Shown piece after piece: positions 1 to 5,945 of a DNA stretch of 26,965 nt. The notes under the pieces are model-generated. The model was not told where the DNA came from. It saw only the letters and a program-made list of their open reading frames with translations, and did no database searches. A program made the translations under genes and the position numbers. The stretch lies in IMG/VR virus record IMGVR_UViG_3300017753_000076, positions 1-26,965 of that record; one strand, written 5' to 3'. The DNA is from a virus. Numbering within the stretch: position 1 is the stretch's first letter; each line of letters begins with the position of its first letter.

Positions 1-83
1 AGGCTTATGATGATATGGTCAAAGTACGTACTGAACAGGGGCGGCGAGTTTTCACAGATATGCCTCACTTTCAGAAAGGTTAA
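1..83 (+). CDS. 3' end of a truncated gene, product unknown
   Basis: Only the last 27 residues or so are present: an open frame enters from the left edge and ends at TAA 81-83. The readable tail includes the stretch KVRTEQGRRVFTDMPHFQKG. A good ribosome binding site for the next gene (AAAGGAGATA) follows directly, so a stop here fits a packed rightward operon. I do not recognise the family. Its place before a run of tiny basic genes suggests that it belongs to the late or tail-end region of the genome. The reading frame is clear, but the identity is unknown. Confidence 0.5.
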   Translation, partial: AYDDMVKVRTEQGRRVFTDMPHFQKG

Positions 84-103
84 ATATTAAAAAGGAGATA
101 GTT

Positions 104-283
104 ATGCCACACGGAAAAAAGCACGGCCTCTATGAGAATATCAGGTTAAAAAAAGCTAGGATAGCAGGGGGTTCTGATGAAAAGATGAGAAGCCCAGGTG
201 AAGCTGGTGCGCCTACTGCACAAAACTTTAAGGACGCAGCTAAGACTGCAAAGAAAAAACCCAAGTCTATGATGAGCAGGTAG
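104..283 (+). CDS. Small basic phage protein (59 aa)
   Basis: This 59-residue protein starts at the ATG that follows AAAGGAGATA with ideal spacing. It is rich in Lys, Arg, Gly and Ala and strongly basic. The N-terminal half holds a short YENIRLKKARI stretch, the middle reads EKMRSPGEAGAPTAQNFKDA, and the C-terminus is KKKPKSMMSR. Small proteins with this 'YENI...RKPGEKGAPT...F' pattern are common in marine phages, but I know of no assigned function. It is the first of five tiny rightward genes that sit within a few bases of each other. The basic tail with Ser-Met-Met resembles the tails of several other small proteins here. It could bind nucleic acid or be packaged in the virion; both are guesses. 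Confidence 0.72.
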   Translation: MPHGKKHGLYENIRLKKARIAGGSDEKMRSPGEAGAPTAQNFKDAAKTAKKKPKSMMSR

Positions 284-286
284 GGT

Positions 287-499
287 ATGTCTAGGCCACC
301 AGAAAAATCAGGTAGCAGCGGTAGACGCGCAGCGTTCTTGCAACGCATGGGTAACATGCCTGGGCCAACTAAAGATAAGAAGGGTAGAGATACGCCTTTA
401 CTTAAGTCTCTAAAAGATTGGGGTGCTTCTTCTAAGCAAGAGGCTGTGCGTAAAGGTAGGCGTATATCAATGATTAATAAGAATAGAAAGAAAGGTTAA
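287..499 (+). CDS. Small basic phage protein (70 aa)
   Basis: This 70-residue protein starts three bases after the previous stop and is translated as part of the same run of small genes. Gly, Ser, Arg and Lys dominate. No membrane segment or known fold is visible. Near the C-terminus the sequence GRRISMINKNRKKG carries the same basic-Ser-hydrophobic pattern found in neighbouring tiny proteins. No strong Shine-Dalgarno precedes the ATG apart from purines around 276-285 (GAGCAGGTAGGG), so coupling to the upstream gene is likely. The function is unknown. The ORF is believable because it tiles precisely between its neighbours. Confidence 0.68.
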   Translation: MSRPPEKSGSSGRRAAFLQRMGNMPGPTKDKKGRDTPLLKSLKDWGASSKQEAVRKGRRISMINKNRKKG

Positions 500-502
500 A
501 GT

Positions 503-673
503 ATGAGATCAGAAAAGTTAGAGCGCAGCCTAATGAACCAGGCAAGTAAGAAAGGTCTTACAGGTAAGGCCAAAGATAATTACGTGTATGGCACAATGAC
601 AAGAGTTGCTGGGCCAAAGGGAAGTCAACAAGCAGCGAGGACAGGAAATGTACGGAAAAAAACGCAAGCCTAA
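503..673 (+). CDS. Small basic phage protein (56 aa)
   Basis: This 56-residue frame runs from the ATG at 503 to TAA at 671-673. It starts three bases after the previous stop, and AAGAAAGG lies just upstream as a weak ribosome binding site. The protein is Lys/Gly rich with no hydrophobic segment. A central stretch reads KDNYVYGTMTRVAGPKGSQQ and the end is RKKTQA. The last 26 bases overlap the next, even smaller gene in another frame. I do not recognise the family. Support comes from its position in a run of tightly tiled small genes. Confidence 0.62.
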   Translation: MRSEKLERSLMNQASKKGLTGKAKDNYVYGTMTRVAGPKGSQQAARTGNVRKKTQA

Positions 674-707
674 AAAATCTATAATGAATGGTGGTTACGG
701 TAAGTAA
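648..707 (+). CDS. Lys/Gly-rich micropeptide (19 aa)
   Basis: A 19-residue frame begins MYGKKRKPKK and ends NGGYGK. It overlaps the end of the previous gene in a different frame, and its TAA at 705-707 shares an A with the next ATG, the TAATG junction used repeatedly in this genome. AGGA precedes the ATG at short spacing. I recall very short MYGKK-type Lys/Gly proteins in marine phage genomes, so I favour a real gene despite the size. Ten of the 19 residues are Lys, Arg or Gly in the first half alone or close to it, so the peptide is strongly cationic. Its function is unknown. Confidence 0.5.
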   Translation: MYGKKRKPKKSIMNGGYGK

Positions 708-874
708 TGGCTAACAAAAGAAAAAGTATGCTGACTAGTAGGCAGAAAAAAACTTTAGACAAACATTCTGTTCATCATACGGATGGTCACATGGATCATA
801 TGAAAAAACTAATGTCGCAAGGTAAAACTTTTACTGCATCGCACAAGTCAGCTATGAAAAAGGTTGGCAAATAA
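707..874 (+). CDS. Small His/Lys-rich phage protein (55 aa)
   Basis: This 55-residue protein is coupled to the preceding micropeptide by a TAATG overlap. It begins MANKRKSMLTSRQKKTLDKH, has a His-rich middle (HSVHHTDGHMDHMKKLM), and ends in KKVGK. The pattern 'LTSRQKKTLDKHS.HHT..HM..MKKLM..G.SFT.AH..AM..VGK' looks to me like a recurrent small-protein family of marine phages without known function. The cluster of His, Asp and Met could bind a metal, but that is only a composition-based idea. It is the last gene of the rightward run. The leftward gene at 878 converges on it with three bases between. Confidence 0.7.
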   Translation: MANKRKSMLTSRQKKTLDKHSVHHTDGHMDHMKKLMSQGKTFTASHKSAMKKVGK

Positions 875-877
875 AAC

Positions 878-1084
878 TTACCAGGGCCTTAGTTTTGGTT
901 TAACTATATTTGAAGGTATTCCCGATACCTCGCACCAGGCTCCGTGTGCGTTAATCTTATCATATAAAGTATCACTGCCCATAATAACACTCCAGCAATC
1001 TTCTTCGTTCTCAAACCATATCTTTGTTTCTTGTGGTTGCCCGTTCATGTAATAAAGAAAAACGCCAAGCGTAAAAAACTGCAT
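878..1084 (-). CDS. Small phage protein, conserved type, function unknown (68 aa)
   Basis: This is the last gene of the leftward recombination operon. I place the start at the ATG at 1084 rather than 1096, because the longer reading has no ribosome site, whereas TGAGGTAC sits just before the ATG at 1084. The N-terminus is hydrophobic (MQFFTLGVFLYYMNGQPQE) and may be a signal or membrane anchor. It is followed by a soluble part with two Cys (ENEEDCW, GAWCEVSGIP) and a Pro-rich tail ending KPKLRPW. Short proteins with an 'NGQP' start and a 'CE.SGIPS..VKPKLRP' end look familiar from phages, with no function known to me. A structured leader lies upstream (1119-1176). Confidence 0.66.
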   Translation of the reverse strand: MQFFTLGVFLYYMNGQPQETKIWFENEEDCWSVIMGSDTLYDKINAHGAWCEVSGIPSNIVKPKLRPW

Positions 1085-1118
1085 TGTGTACCTCATTGTT
1101 TTTGTTATTGTGTAGTTC

Positions 1119-1176
1119 GGGGTAGCCTTTAGCCAAAATTGTTTCCCAAATTTTCCAGTTTGCTATTGGCTACCCC
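1119..1176 (-). promoter_or_regulatory. Inverted-repeat leader or terminator between leftward genes
   Basis: The 109-base gap between two leftward genes holds a perfect 9-bp inverted repeat, GGGGTAGCC (1119-1127) against GGCTACCCC (1168-1176). Inside it, AAAATT (1135-1140) can pair with AATTTT (1149-1154). A competing helix, TAGCCAA (1130-1136) with TTGGCTA (1166-1172), uses the same right arm. No T-run follows in the leftward direction, so an ordinary intrinsic terminator is not obvious. An attenuator or translation-control leader for the gene at 878-1084 is possible. Confidence 0.5.
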
Positions 1177-1193
1177 ACGATATTATTTAAGCA

Positions 1194-1466
1194 CTACAAT
1201 TTTTTTATTTTTCGTACAGTACTGTAGCTTACACCACACACAATCGCGGTTGATTTAAGATCCCAACCTTTGCTTAAAAAATATTTAATATCTTCTTTTT
1301 CTTCGTTGGTTAGCTTATCGTTTCGCCAAGTTCCAATTCTTGTTTTTGATACCCCCCTGGAATCTGTAGTCTCTGGTGTGTAAATAACTTTACTGTTGGT
1401 TTTTAACTTTGAATTGCAGATCTTAGCGTCTGCTTTCATTCTTTCAATTAAATAATCACTTTCCAT
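1194..1466 (-). CDS. Helix-turn-helix protein, small (90 aa)
   Basis: The frame can be opened from a TTG at 1478, but the ATG at 1466 is preceded by TTGAGG at good spacing, so I use it. The N-terminal part (residues 1-45) is polar and unlike anything I know. The C-terminal 35 residues look like a helix-turn-helix of the resolvase or sigma-region-4 kind: LTNEEKEDIKYFLSKGWDLK followed by STAIVCGVSYSTVRKIKKL, where GVSYSTVRKI is the likely recognition helix. It lies eight bases after the SSB-like gene in the same leftward operon. A DNA-binding role, perhaps in regulation, is inferred. The exact target is not visible. Confidence 0.66.
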   Translation of the reverse strand: MESDYLIERMKADAKICNSKLKTNSKVIYTPETTDSRGVSKTRIGTWRNDKLTNEEKEDIKYFLSKGWDLKSTAIVCGVSYSTVRKIKKL

Positions 1467-1474
1467 CACTAACC

Positions 1475-1828
1475 TCAAAATGGTATTTCATCATCTTCAA
1501 TAGAATTGCTAGCAGTGACTTGGGGTTGCTGCACTACTGGTTGCGCTGCCTGTTGCATCGGTGTGTTTGGAAACAACGGAAACTTAGAAACAGTAGGCCA
1601 CATCTTAGGATCTTCTCCGGTTCTGTGCTGCAAGTTTACGTAGACTGAGATCCTGTTATCAATAATCATTGACTTAACTTGCTCAAGCATAGCGTTTGCC
1701 TGTTGATCGAACTGCTTATCCTTGGGTACGTTTAGCCAAGCTGATGCTCTCATTTCCACTGGCTGATTGTTAGACATAAAACCATCTATTGTTAGGGTTT
1801 TAACGCCAAGTGTAGGTTTATTGCTCAT
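1475..1828 (-). CDS. Single-stranded DNA-binding protein (SSB-like)
   Basis: This 117-residue protein has a compact N-terminal region of beta-strand character (residues 1-80, including MRASAWLNVP and RISVYVNLQH), a Gln/Pro-rich linker (QQAAQPVVQQPQV), and a very acidic tip ending EDDEIPF. That tip is the classic SSB tail that recruits repair and replication enzymes. The start has AAGGAG upstream at good spacing and overlaps the annealing-protein gene by 11 bases. In the operon it would coat the single strands made by the exonuclease and hand them to the annealing protein. The core is too diverged to name a subfamily from sight. The assignment rests on the tail, the size and the neighbours. 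Confidence 0.75.
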   Translation of the reverse strand: MSNKPTLGVKTLTIDGFMSNNQPVEMRASAWLNVPKDKQFDQQANAMLEQVKSMIIDNRISVYVNLQHRTGEDPKMWPTVSKFPLFPNTPMQQAAQPVVQQPQVTASNSIEDDEIPF

Positions 1829-2435
1829 ATGAGTTCTCCTTTTCTGTAAACCTTTGTATTAATCTTGCGTGTAGTTTCGGGTAGTCTTGTTTCAAAGCAT
1901 CAAGGTGTTCGTCAGGAGTGTTCCTGTCTATATCGTGTAATGCTTTTAGTGTTGGTGCTGCATCGTATTTAGCAATCAAACCCTTGCACCAATCAATTGC
2001 TTTCTGTTGATCGGGCAATGCCTTTGTTTCTTTTTGCTGTGGTTTTGGTGCAGGTTTTTGTGGCTCAGAAGCTTGTGGTATATCCTCACCTGCATAGATG
2101 TATAGGCCAAGCCCATGCAAAGCTATAGCTTTAACTAAGCAGCGCATCCTGGCATCGTTTACATCTCTGGCGTTTGGATTGGATATAGCGTTGTTTGTAT
2201 TATTCATAACAGGTAGCCACATCATATGTGTTAGCCCTTCAATGGCAACACTGACACGTACCTCTCGCGTTCCATCAGGATACACAACATCATCATGCAC
2301 CTCAAAAGAAGCATCAGGATACTTACTCTTTACTTCTTTCCAAGCCCATGACCAAGATAGGTAAGAGAACCTGCCCTTCTTTTCTATTTTATCACCGACA
2401 TTTATGCCGACTAGTTTATTAAATACGTCTGTCAT
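1818..2435 (-). CDS. Single-strand annealing recombinase, Sak3/DUF1071 type
   Basis: This 205-residue protein has an N-terminal stretch reading FSYLSWSWAWKEVKSKYPDA, the hallmark of the DUF1071/Sak3 family of phage annealing proteins, which have a Rad52-like fold and pair complementary single strands. The conserved core covers about residues 1-120 and includes NARDVNDARMRCLVKAIALH and GLGLYIYAGEDIP. After it come a Pro/Gln-rich linker (about 120-140) and a helical C-terminal part. The gene shares one base with the exonuclease stop (TAATG) and overlaps the SSB-like gene, so the three proteins are probably made together as a recombination set. The GGGAGA before the ATG serves as ribosome site. 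Confidence 0.85.
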   Translation of the reverse strand: MTDVFNKLVGINVGDKIEKKGRFSYLSWSWAWKEVKSKYPDASFEVHDDVVYPDGTREVRVSVAIEGLTHMMWLPVMNNTNNAISNPNARDVNDARMRCLVKAIALHGLGLYIYAGEDIPQASEPQKPAPKPQQKETKALPDQQKAIDWCKGLIAKYDAAPTLKALHDIDRNTPDEHLDALKQDYPKLHARLIQRFTEKENSYEQ

Positions 2436-3409
2436 TATGTTCTCCCAAATAGTTCTTTAGCTTGCATAAGGATACGAGGTGACAGGTCACGCCACACAAA
2501 TCCGTCTGCAAAATGTGGATCAGTTAAGTTAAGTAAATCTACAGCATCATCAGCTATTTTCATAAGCTTTTCTCTACGTTTACAGGCCATAGAAATTTCA
2601 TGTAATGCAAACTGTAAGGCTTCTTCAGTTGGCTCTAACACTACGTAGCCCAACCTGTTAGCGTACACAATCTTAGGTATTAATCCTGACAAGTGCCAAT
2701 ACCCTGCTAGCTGTGTCATGTGTGGTGCTTTGATTGCTTTAGGTAAAGAATTAGCTCTTGGTTTATCTGTATCTGCTGCGCTATCCCATTGTGTTTTTAG
2801 CTCTATCTTACCTTCGTTGTAATCAGGCTTTCCAAAGTATGGCAGCTCACAATGTGGGATAGGCCCAAACAAATCTATCTCACCGATTATTCTGTTTGAT
2901 CCACTAGCTGCTTCTCGTATACCACTGGCTGCATTTTCACATACCAAAGCAAACTCAGACTGTATCGGTTCCTTGCTTCGTTTACCCTCTGCATCGAAAT
3001 AGATACGCTCTCTGTTGTTAATGATGGCACTGTCTTTATCTTTGTTGCGCCAGTGTCCACCTTGAAAGCCTTGCACTACATTGATTGCTTCACTGTAAGC
3101 TTCGTTAGGTGACGCATCCTCGACTAACAGCATGTCAGTGTAGACTTGCACAGCCCTACCACATACCATCGCAGGGTTGTCATTGTACTGTGTAAGCCCT
3201 TGTGTATCTTTATAGTGGCCTGTGTCTTTCAGTACCTGTCTTGCCCAAGCCTCATCACCATCAACATCACCAACAATAATTTGCCATGCTTTCTGTTGCA
3301 TCGGACGTATGATTGCTTTGTTAAAAAATGCCCAGGCATCTGGCGTTGAAGGGTTTGAATGCCATTTGTAATTGAACCTCTCAGCCCAGTCTTTATTTCT
3401 TATTCCCAT
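2435..3409 (-). CDS. RecB/Cas4-type PD-(D/E)XK exonuclease
   Basis: I start this 324-residue protein at the ATG at 3409, where AAGAGGTCAAA gives a strong ribosome site; a longer frame to 3454 has none and would run into the operator. The nuclease signature is clear: GEIDLFG with Asp-179, then IELKT with Glu-203 and Lys-205 about 25 residues later, then HMTQLAGYW with Gln-233 and Tyr-237 as the QxxxY motif. This set is typical of RecB/Cas4-like and phage 5'-3' exonucleases. In phages such an enzyme resects double-strand ends so that an annealing protein can act, and such a protein is encoded directly downstream. It is the first gene of the leftward operon, so the operator pair at 3419-3464 is well placed to control it. 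Confidence 0.87.
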   Translation of the reverse strand: MGIRNKDWAERFNYKWHSNPSTPDAWAFFNKAIIRPMQQKAWQIIVGDVDGDEAWARQVLKDTGHYKDTQGLTQYNDNPAMVCGRAVQVYTDMLLVEDASPNEAYSEAINVVQGFQGGHWRNKDKDSAIINNRERIYFDAEGKRSKEPIQSEFALVCENAASGIREAASGSNRIIGEIDLFGPIPHCELPYFGKPDYNEGKIELKTQWDSAADTDKPRANSLPKAIKAPHMTQLAGYWHLSGLIPKIVYANRLGYVVLEPTEEALQFALHEISMACKRREKLMKIADDAVDLLNLTDPHFADGFVWRDLSPRILMQAKELFGRT

Positions 3410-3418
3410 TTTGACCTC

Positions 3419-3435
3419 TTGACATATAGTGTTAC
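3419..3435. promoter_or_regulatory. Degenerate operator copy with -35-like half site
   Basis: The sequence TTGACATATAGTGTTAC matches the palindrome at 9003-9019 at 14 of 17 positions; only its right half has decayed (TGTTAC for TGTCAA). The left half, TTGACA, is also a perfect -35 box for rightward transcription of the Cro-like gene, with TAATTA at 3441-3446 as a weak -10. It lies directly upstream of the exonuclease ribosome site on the other strand. Confidence 0.6.
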
Positions 3436-3447
3436 TACTGTAATTAT

Positions 3448-3464
3448 TTGACATGACTTGTCAA
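3448..3464. promoter_or_regulatory. Operator: 17-bp palindrome TTGACA-N5-TGTCAA
   Basis: TTGACATGACTTGTCAA is a perfect 6-bp inverted repeat with five spacer bases. It sits between the divergent exonuclease and Cro-like genes and runs into the AAGGAG ribosome site of the latter. The right half read leftward is TTGACA, usable as -35 of the leftward recombination promoter, with TACAGT at 16-base spacing as a possible -10. Binding here would block both directions. Confidence 0.7.
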
Positions 3465-3474
3465 GGAGAAAAAT

Positions 3475-3678
3475 ATGAAACTAGAAGAATGGCGCACAGA
3501 GAAGAAGCTGACTTTGACACAACTTGCTCATAAGTTTGGCGCTCCACATGCTACGGTTGTGAGGCGTTGGTGTCTAGCAAAAGATCATAAAGATTTTAAG
3601 ATACCATCAGCTAAGTATATGAATACTATACAAGAAATAACTATGGGTGCAGTGACGCCCAATGATTTTTACAGGTGA
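3475..3678 (+). CDS. Cro-like helix-turn-helix repressor (67 aa)
   Basis: This 67-residue protein begins MKLEEWRTEKKLTLTQLAHK and carries a Cro/CI-type helix-turn-helix at about residues 12-32, where LTQLAHKFGAPHATVVRRW contains both helices. The end, IPSAKYMNTIQEITMGAVTP followed by NDFYR, is the usual C-terminus of short Cro-like phage regulators. AAGGAG lies six bases before the ATG and partly overlaps the operator at 3448-3464. The position between two divergent operons, with operators in front of its own start, is that of an autoregulated Cro or repressor switch. It is the natural candidate to bind the three TTGACA-N5-TGTCAA-type sites. No partner repressor gene is seen in the window. 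Confidence 0.86.
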   Translation: MKLEEWRTEKKLTLTQLAHKFGAPHATVVRRWCLAKDHKDFKIPSAKYMNTIQEITMGAVTPNDFYR

Positions 3679-3681
3679 TTC

Positions 3682-4011
3682 ATGGGAGGTAAAGCAGCTA
3701 GAACAAAAGGCGCATCGTTCGAGCGCGAGGTGGTGAACTGGCACAAGGACAGAAACGTAGAGGCAGAGCGTATTCCGTTGTCAGGAGCTGTCAAAGGTAA
3801 TTATTCGGGTGATCTAAAGATTGGCCCAGAACAGGCTTTGCTTGCTGAGTGCAAGCGGAGAGCAAGAGCATGGCAAGATTTATATGATGCTCTTGACCAG
3901 GATGGAAGTGACATGCTTTTCATCCGTAAAGACAGGGAGCGCACGTTAGTTGTGCTTCCATTAGAAACATATGAAGCATTTTTGGAGTGGATTGGATGGA
4001 TGAAGAAATGA
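3682..4011 (+). CDS. Holliday-junction-resolvase-like PD-(D/E)XK nuclease
   Basis: This 109-residue protein has the order of motifs expected for small archaeal-Hjc-like or VRR-type nucleases of phages: KGASFEREVV with Glu-14, then PLSGAVKGNYSGDLKI with Asp-44, then LLAECKRR with Glu-56 and Lys-58. These residues form the metal-binding centre of the PD-(D/E)XK fold. The length fits a single nuclease domain. It follows the Cro-like gene by three bases. A role in resolving branched recombination or replication intermediates is likely and fits the exonuclease and annealing genes on the other strand, although a different structure-specific activity cannot be excluded from sequence alone. Confidence 0.8.
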   Translation: MGGKAARTKGASFEREVVNWHKDRNVEAERIPLSGAVKGNYSGDLKIGPEQALLAECKRRARAWQDLYDALDQDGSDMLFIRKDRERTLVVLPLETYEAFLEWIGWMKK

Positions 4012-4214
4012 AACAGGCATTGCGTGATTTGGATGAAGAAACCAAACAAAATTTGCGCGATGCAGGTCTTGAGCCTGACTATGATAAGTTTGAGAAAGGT
4101 CTGATTTACAATGCGTTGCGACTTATGTTGCTTACAAATGATTCAAAAGAATTAGAAAAAGCTTATAAAGAAGTGAAACAAAAACAAAACAACAAAAAAG
4201 ATAAGGAGAACTAA
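3996..4214 (+). CDS. Small acidic/charged helical protein (72 aa)
   Basis: A GTG at 3987 would also open this frame, but the ATG at 3996 has GGAG eight bases upstream and is preferred. The gene overlaps the end of the nuclease gene by 16 bases. The product is highly charged and probably all helical: DEEMKQALRDLDEETKQNLR at the start, KGLIYNALRLMLL in the middle, and a Lys/Asn-rich tail ending NNKKDKEN. No conserved domain is recognised. The repeated Leu spacing in the first 50 residues could support a short coiled coil. The function is unknown; translational coupling to the nuclease suggests that they may work together. Confidence 0.66.
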   Translation: MDEEMKQALRDLDEETKQNLRDAGLEPDYDKFEKGLIYNALRLMLLTNDSKELEKAYKEVKQKQNNKKDKEN

Positions 4215-4215
4215 T

Positions 4216-4503
4216 ATGCCATATACACAAGAAGGTGTCGGATACCAAAAAACAGATACTAGTCGTGCAGCAGCACGTAGTAATTACCCAGGCAAGCTAA
4301 GTGCGCGTGACCGTGTGTTGCAGTTGTTACAGAAAATGCAGTTGTCTTTAACGTCACATGAGATTGCTGATGTACTACAAATACCAGAGGTTACAGTGCG
4401 TCCAAGGTTGTCGGAGTTGCGTAACGATGACAAGATTGTTGACAGTGGTCAGCGTGGAGAAACGCCCTGGGGCAAGAAGTGTATCAAGTGGAGATCTGCA
4501 TGA
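4216..4503 (+). CDS. Winged-helix DNA-binding protein (95 aa)
   Basis: AAGGAG precedes the ATG at good spacing. Residues 28-80 fit a winged helix: SARDRVLQLLQKMQLSLTSH, then EIADVLQIPEVTVRPRLSEL as helix-turn-helix, then RNDDKIVDSGQRGETPWGKK as the wing. The opening part, QKTDTSRAAARS, is a short polar tail often seen on phage proteins of this type. It is the fourth gene of the rightward early operon, and its stop overlaps the next ATG (ATGA). Such small winged-helix proteins in phages are usually assumed to be regulators or replication accessories. No target can be read from the sequence. The fold assignment is fairly safe, the role is not. Confidence 0.74.
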   Translation: MPYTQEGVGYQKTDTSRAAARSNYPGKLSARDRVLQLLQKMQLSLTSHEIADVLQIPEVTVRPRLSELRNDDKIVDSGQRGETPWGKKCIKWRSA

Positions 4504-4736
4504 GATACGGTGGTTTAGAAGTAAAGGGCAGTGAGGCAAACTTTGTATTCTACAGCCCAGACGGACAAAGGTTTTATGAACCTGCAAAGAAATGCCCTGA
4601 CTGCGATGCAAGCGGTCAGGTAGACGGTGAAGAAGCTGTTATTGATTATGTCAATGGCGGCTCACTTGTGGAGATTGTAGCAACATGCCTGGAGTGTGAA
4701 GGGCTTGGTTTTGTAGTGGATGATAGTGCAGATTGA
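4500..4736 (+). CDS. Zinc-knuckle protein (78 aa)
   Basis: The ATG at 4500 has GGAG seven bases upstream and overlaps the previous TGA; a GTG at 4479 is less likely. The 78-residue protein has two CxxCxxxG knuckles, KCPDCDASG (Cys-32, Cys-35) and ATCLECEGLG (Cys-63, Cys-66), which together would hold one zinc ion as in DnaJ-type or rubredoxin-like ribbons. Between them lies an acidic stretch with EEAVIDYVNGGS. The stop is joined to the transglycosylase-like gene by TGATG, so the two are co-translated. It may be an accessory protein for that enzyme, but this is inferred only from position. Confidence 0.72.
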   Translation: MRYGGLEVKGSEANFVFYSPDGQRFYEPAKKCPDCDASGQVDGEEAVIDYVNGGSLVEIVATCLECEGLGFVVDDSAD

Positions 4737-5416
4737 TGCTTCATTATCACGGAACACCCCTTACTCCAAGAAGAGAACTATTAAAACTTGCAGGTAAAAA
4801 TTTTTGTGTATCGTTTGCTAGGCCAGACGATGCTGATTGGTGCTTAACTCATGGTCAATCAATTATGTGGGATAATGGTGCTTTTTCGCTTTACACTAAA
4901 GGCCAAGCAACAGATTGGAATAGTTATTATAAATGGTTAGAGCCAAGAATTGGACATCCAAACTGGGCTGTTGTTCCTGATGTTATTGATGGTGATATTA
5001 ATGATAATTTAAAATTAATTTATGAATGGCCGCACAGAAAAGATTGCGCTGCTGTTGTGTGGCACATGTCAGAACCTATAGATCATTTATTAAATTTAAT
5101 TGATTTAGGTTTTGCAAAGGTTTGCTTTGGTAGCAGTGGCGCTTACTGGCAGGTAGGTTCTGAACTATGGGAGCGCAGGTGTGATGAAGCATTTAATGCT
5201 ATTGCTAGTCGAAGCAGTATACCTTGGATACACATGTTAAGAGGGTTAGCATTGTCTGGTGACAGATGGCCTTTTGCATCAGCTGATAGTGTTAACGTAG
5301 CTAGAAATTTTAAAGACAGTAACCATTGCCCAGAAAGAATGGCAAGAAGAATTGACGCAATACAATGCCCAATGTTTTGGCATGTGCGTCCACATCAAGA
5401 GGAGATGATGATATGA
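4736..5416 (+). CDS. TGT-like transglycosylase, DpdA-like (7-deazaguanine DNA modification)
   Basis: This 226-residue protein looks like a compact member of the tRNA-guanine transglycosylase barrel superfamily, in which phage DpdA proteins exchange guanine in DNA for a 7-deazaguanine base. Candidate active-site motifs in order: WDNGAFSLY (Asp-46, matching the DSGGF-type loop), VVPDVIDGD (Asp-82), VVWHMSEP (His-110), VCFGSSG (131-135), IHMLRG (His-166) and FASADSVNVARN (Asp-184). It is shorter than bacterial TGT (about 370 residues) and lacks an obvious four-ligand zinc site, as expected for a diverged viral form. The best support is its neighbour: the next gene, overlapping by four bases, encodes a queuosine-precursor-type transporter. 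The family is inferred from motifs and needs a profile search. The DNA substrate is inferred from the phage context; tRNA is the alternative. Confidence 0.68.
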   Translation: MLHYHGTPLTPRRELLKLAGKNFCVSFARPDDADWCLTHGQSIMWDNGAFSLYTKGQATDWNSYYKWLEPRIGHPNWAVVPDVIDGDINDNLKLIYEWPHRKDCAAVVWHMSEPIDHLLNLIDLGFAKVCFGSSGAYWQVGSELWERRCDEAFNAIASRSSIPWIHMLRGLALSGDRWPFASADSVNVARNFKDSNHCPERMARRIDAIQCPMFWHVRPHQEEMMI

Positions 5417-5934
5417 TTAAATGGATTTCACTTACAGGCTATATTTCAACAATACCTATAGCTAATTGGATGATTGGAAACGTAGGAACTTTCTGCGTTC
5501 CACAAGGCCCATGCGTTATACCTGTGTTCCCAGGCGTTACAGCTCCAAGCGGAGTTTTAATGATTGGTCTAGCTCTAGTGTTACGTGATGCAGTGCATGA
5601 AACATTAGGAGCTAAATGGGCATTGATTGCCATAACAATAGGTGCCGCGCTGTCTTACATTTTAGCTGATCCTTTTATTGCCATTGCAAGTTTAGTTGCG
5701 TTCGCTGTTTCTGAATTGTCTGACTTTGGCGTTTATTCAAAGCTTAGAGCTAAGAGTAAATTGATAGCAATGGCTGCTTCTGGGATTGTAGGCTCTGTAA
5801 TTGACAGCGCATTATTTCTTTGGATCGCATTCGGTTCATTAGCGTTTATTGAAGGCCAAATAATAGGTAAAGTTATGATGACATTTGCAGCTGTAGCAGC
5901 GTTAAAATTGTATACGGTGACTTACAAAAAATAG
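5413..5934 (+). CDS. YhhQ/VUT-family transporter for queuosine precursor
   Basis: The start at 5413 has AGGAG upstream and overlaps the transglycosylase-like stop (ATGA). The 173-residue protein is almost wholly hydrophobic, with about five to six membrane segments. It shows the signature of the VUT (YhhQ) family: LVLRDAVHETLG, then ILADPFIAIASLVAFAVSEL, SDFGVYSKLR, then ASGIVGSVIDSALFLWIAFG and FIEGQIIGK. Bacterial YhhQ imports preQ0/preQ1, the precursors of queuosine. It would sit in the host inner membrane after infection. Joined to a DpdA-like gene, it suggests that the phage raises the supply of 7-deazaguanine for modification of its DNA. The family call is strong; the exact substrate is inferred. 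Confidence 0.88.
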   Translation: MIKWISLTGYISTIPIANWMIGNVGTFCVPQGPCVIPVFPGVTAPSGVLMIGLALVLRDAVHETLGAKWALIAITIGAALSYILADPFIAIASLVAFAVSELSDFGVYSKLRAKSKLIAMAASGIVGSVIDSALFLWIAFGSLAFIEGQIIGKVMMTFAAVAALKLYTVTYKK

Positions 5935-5945
5935 GGGATTGACAA

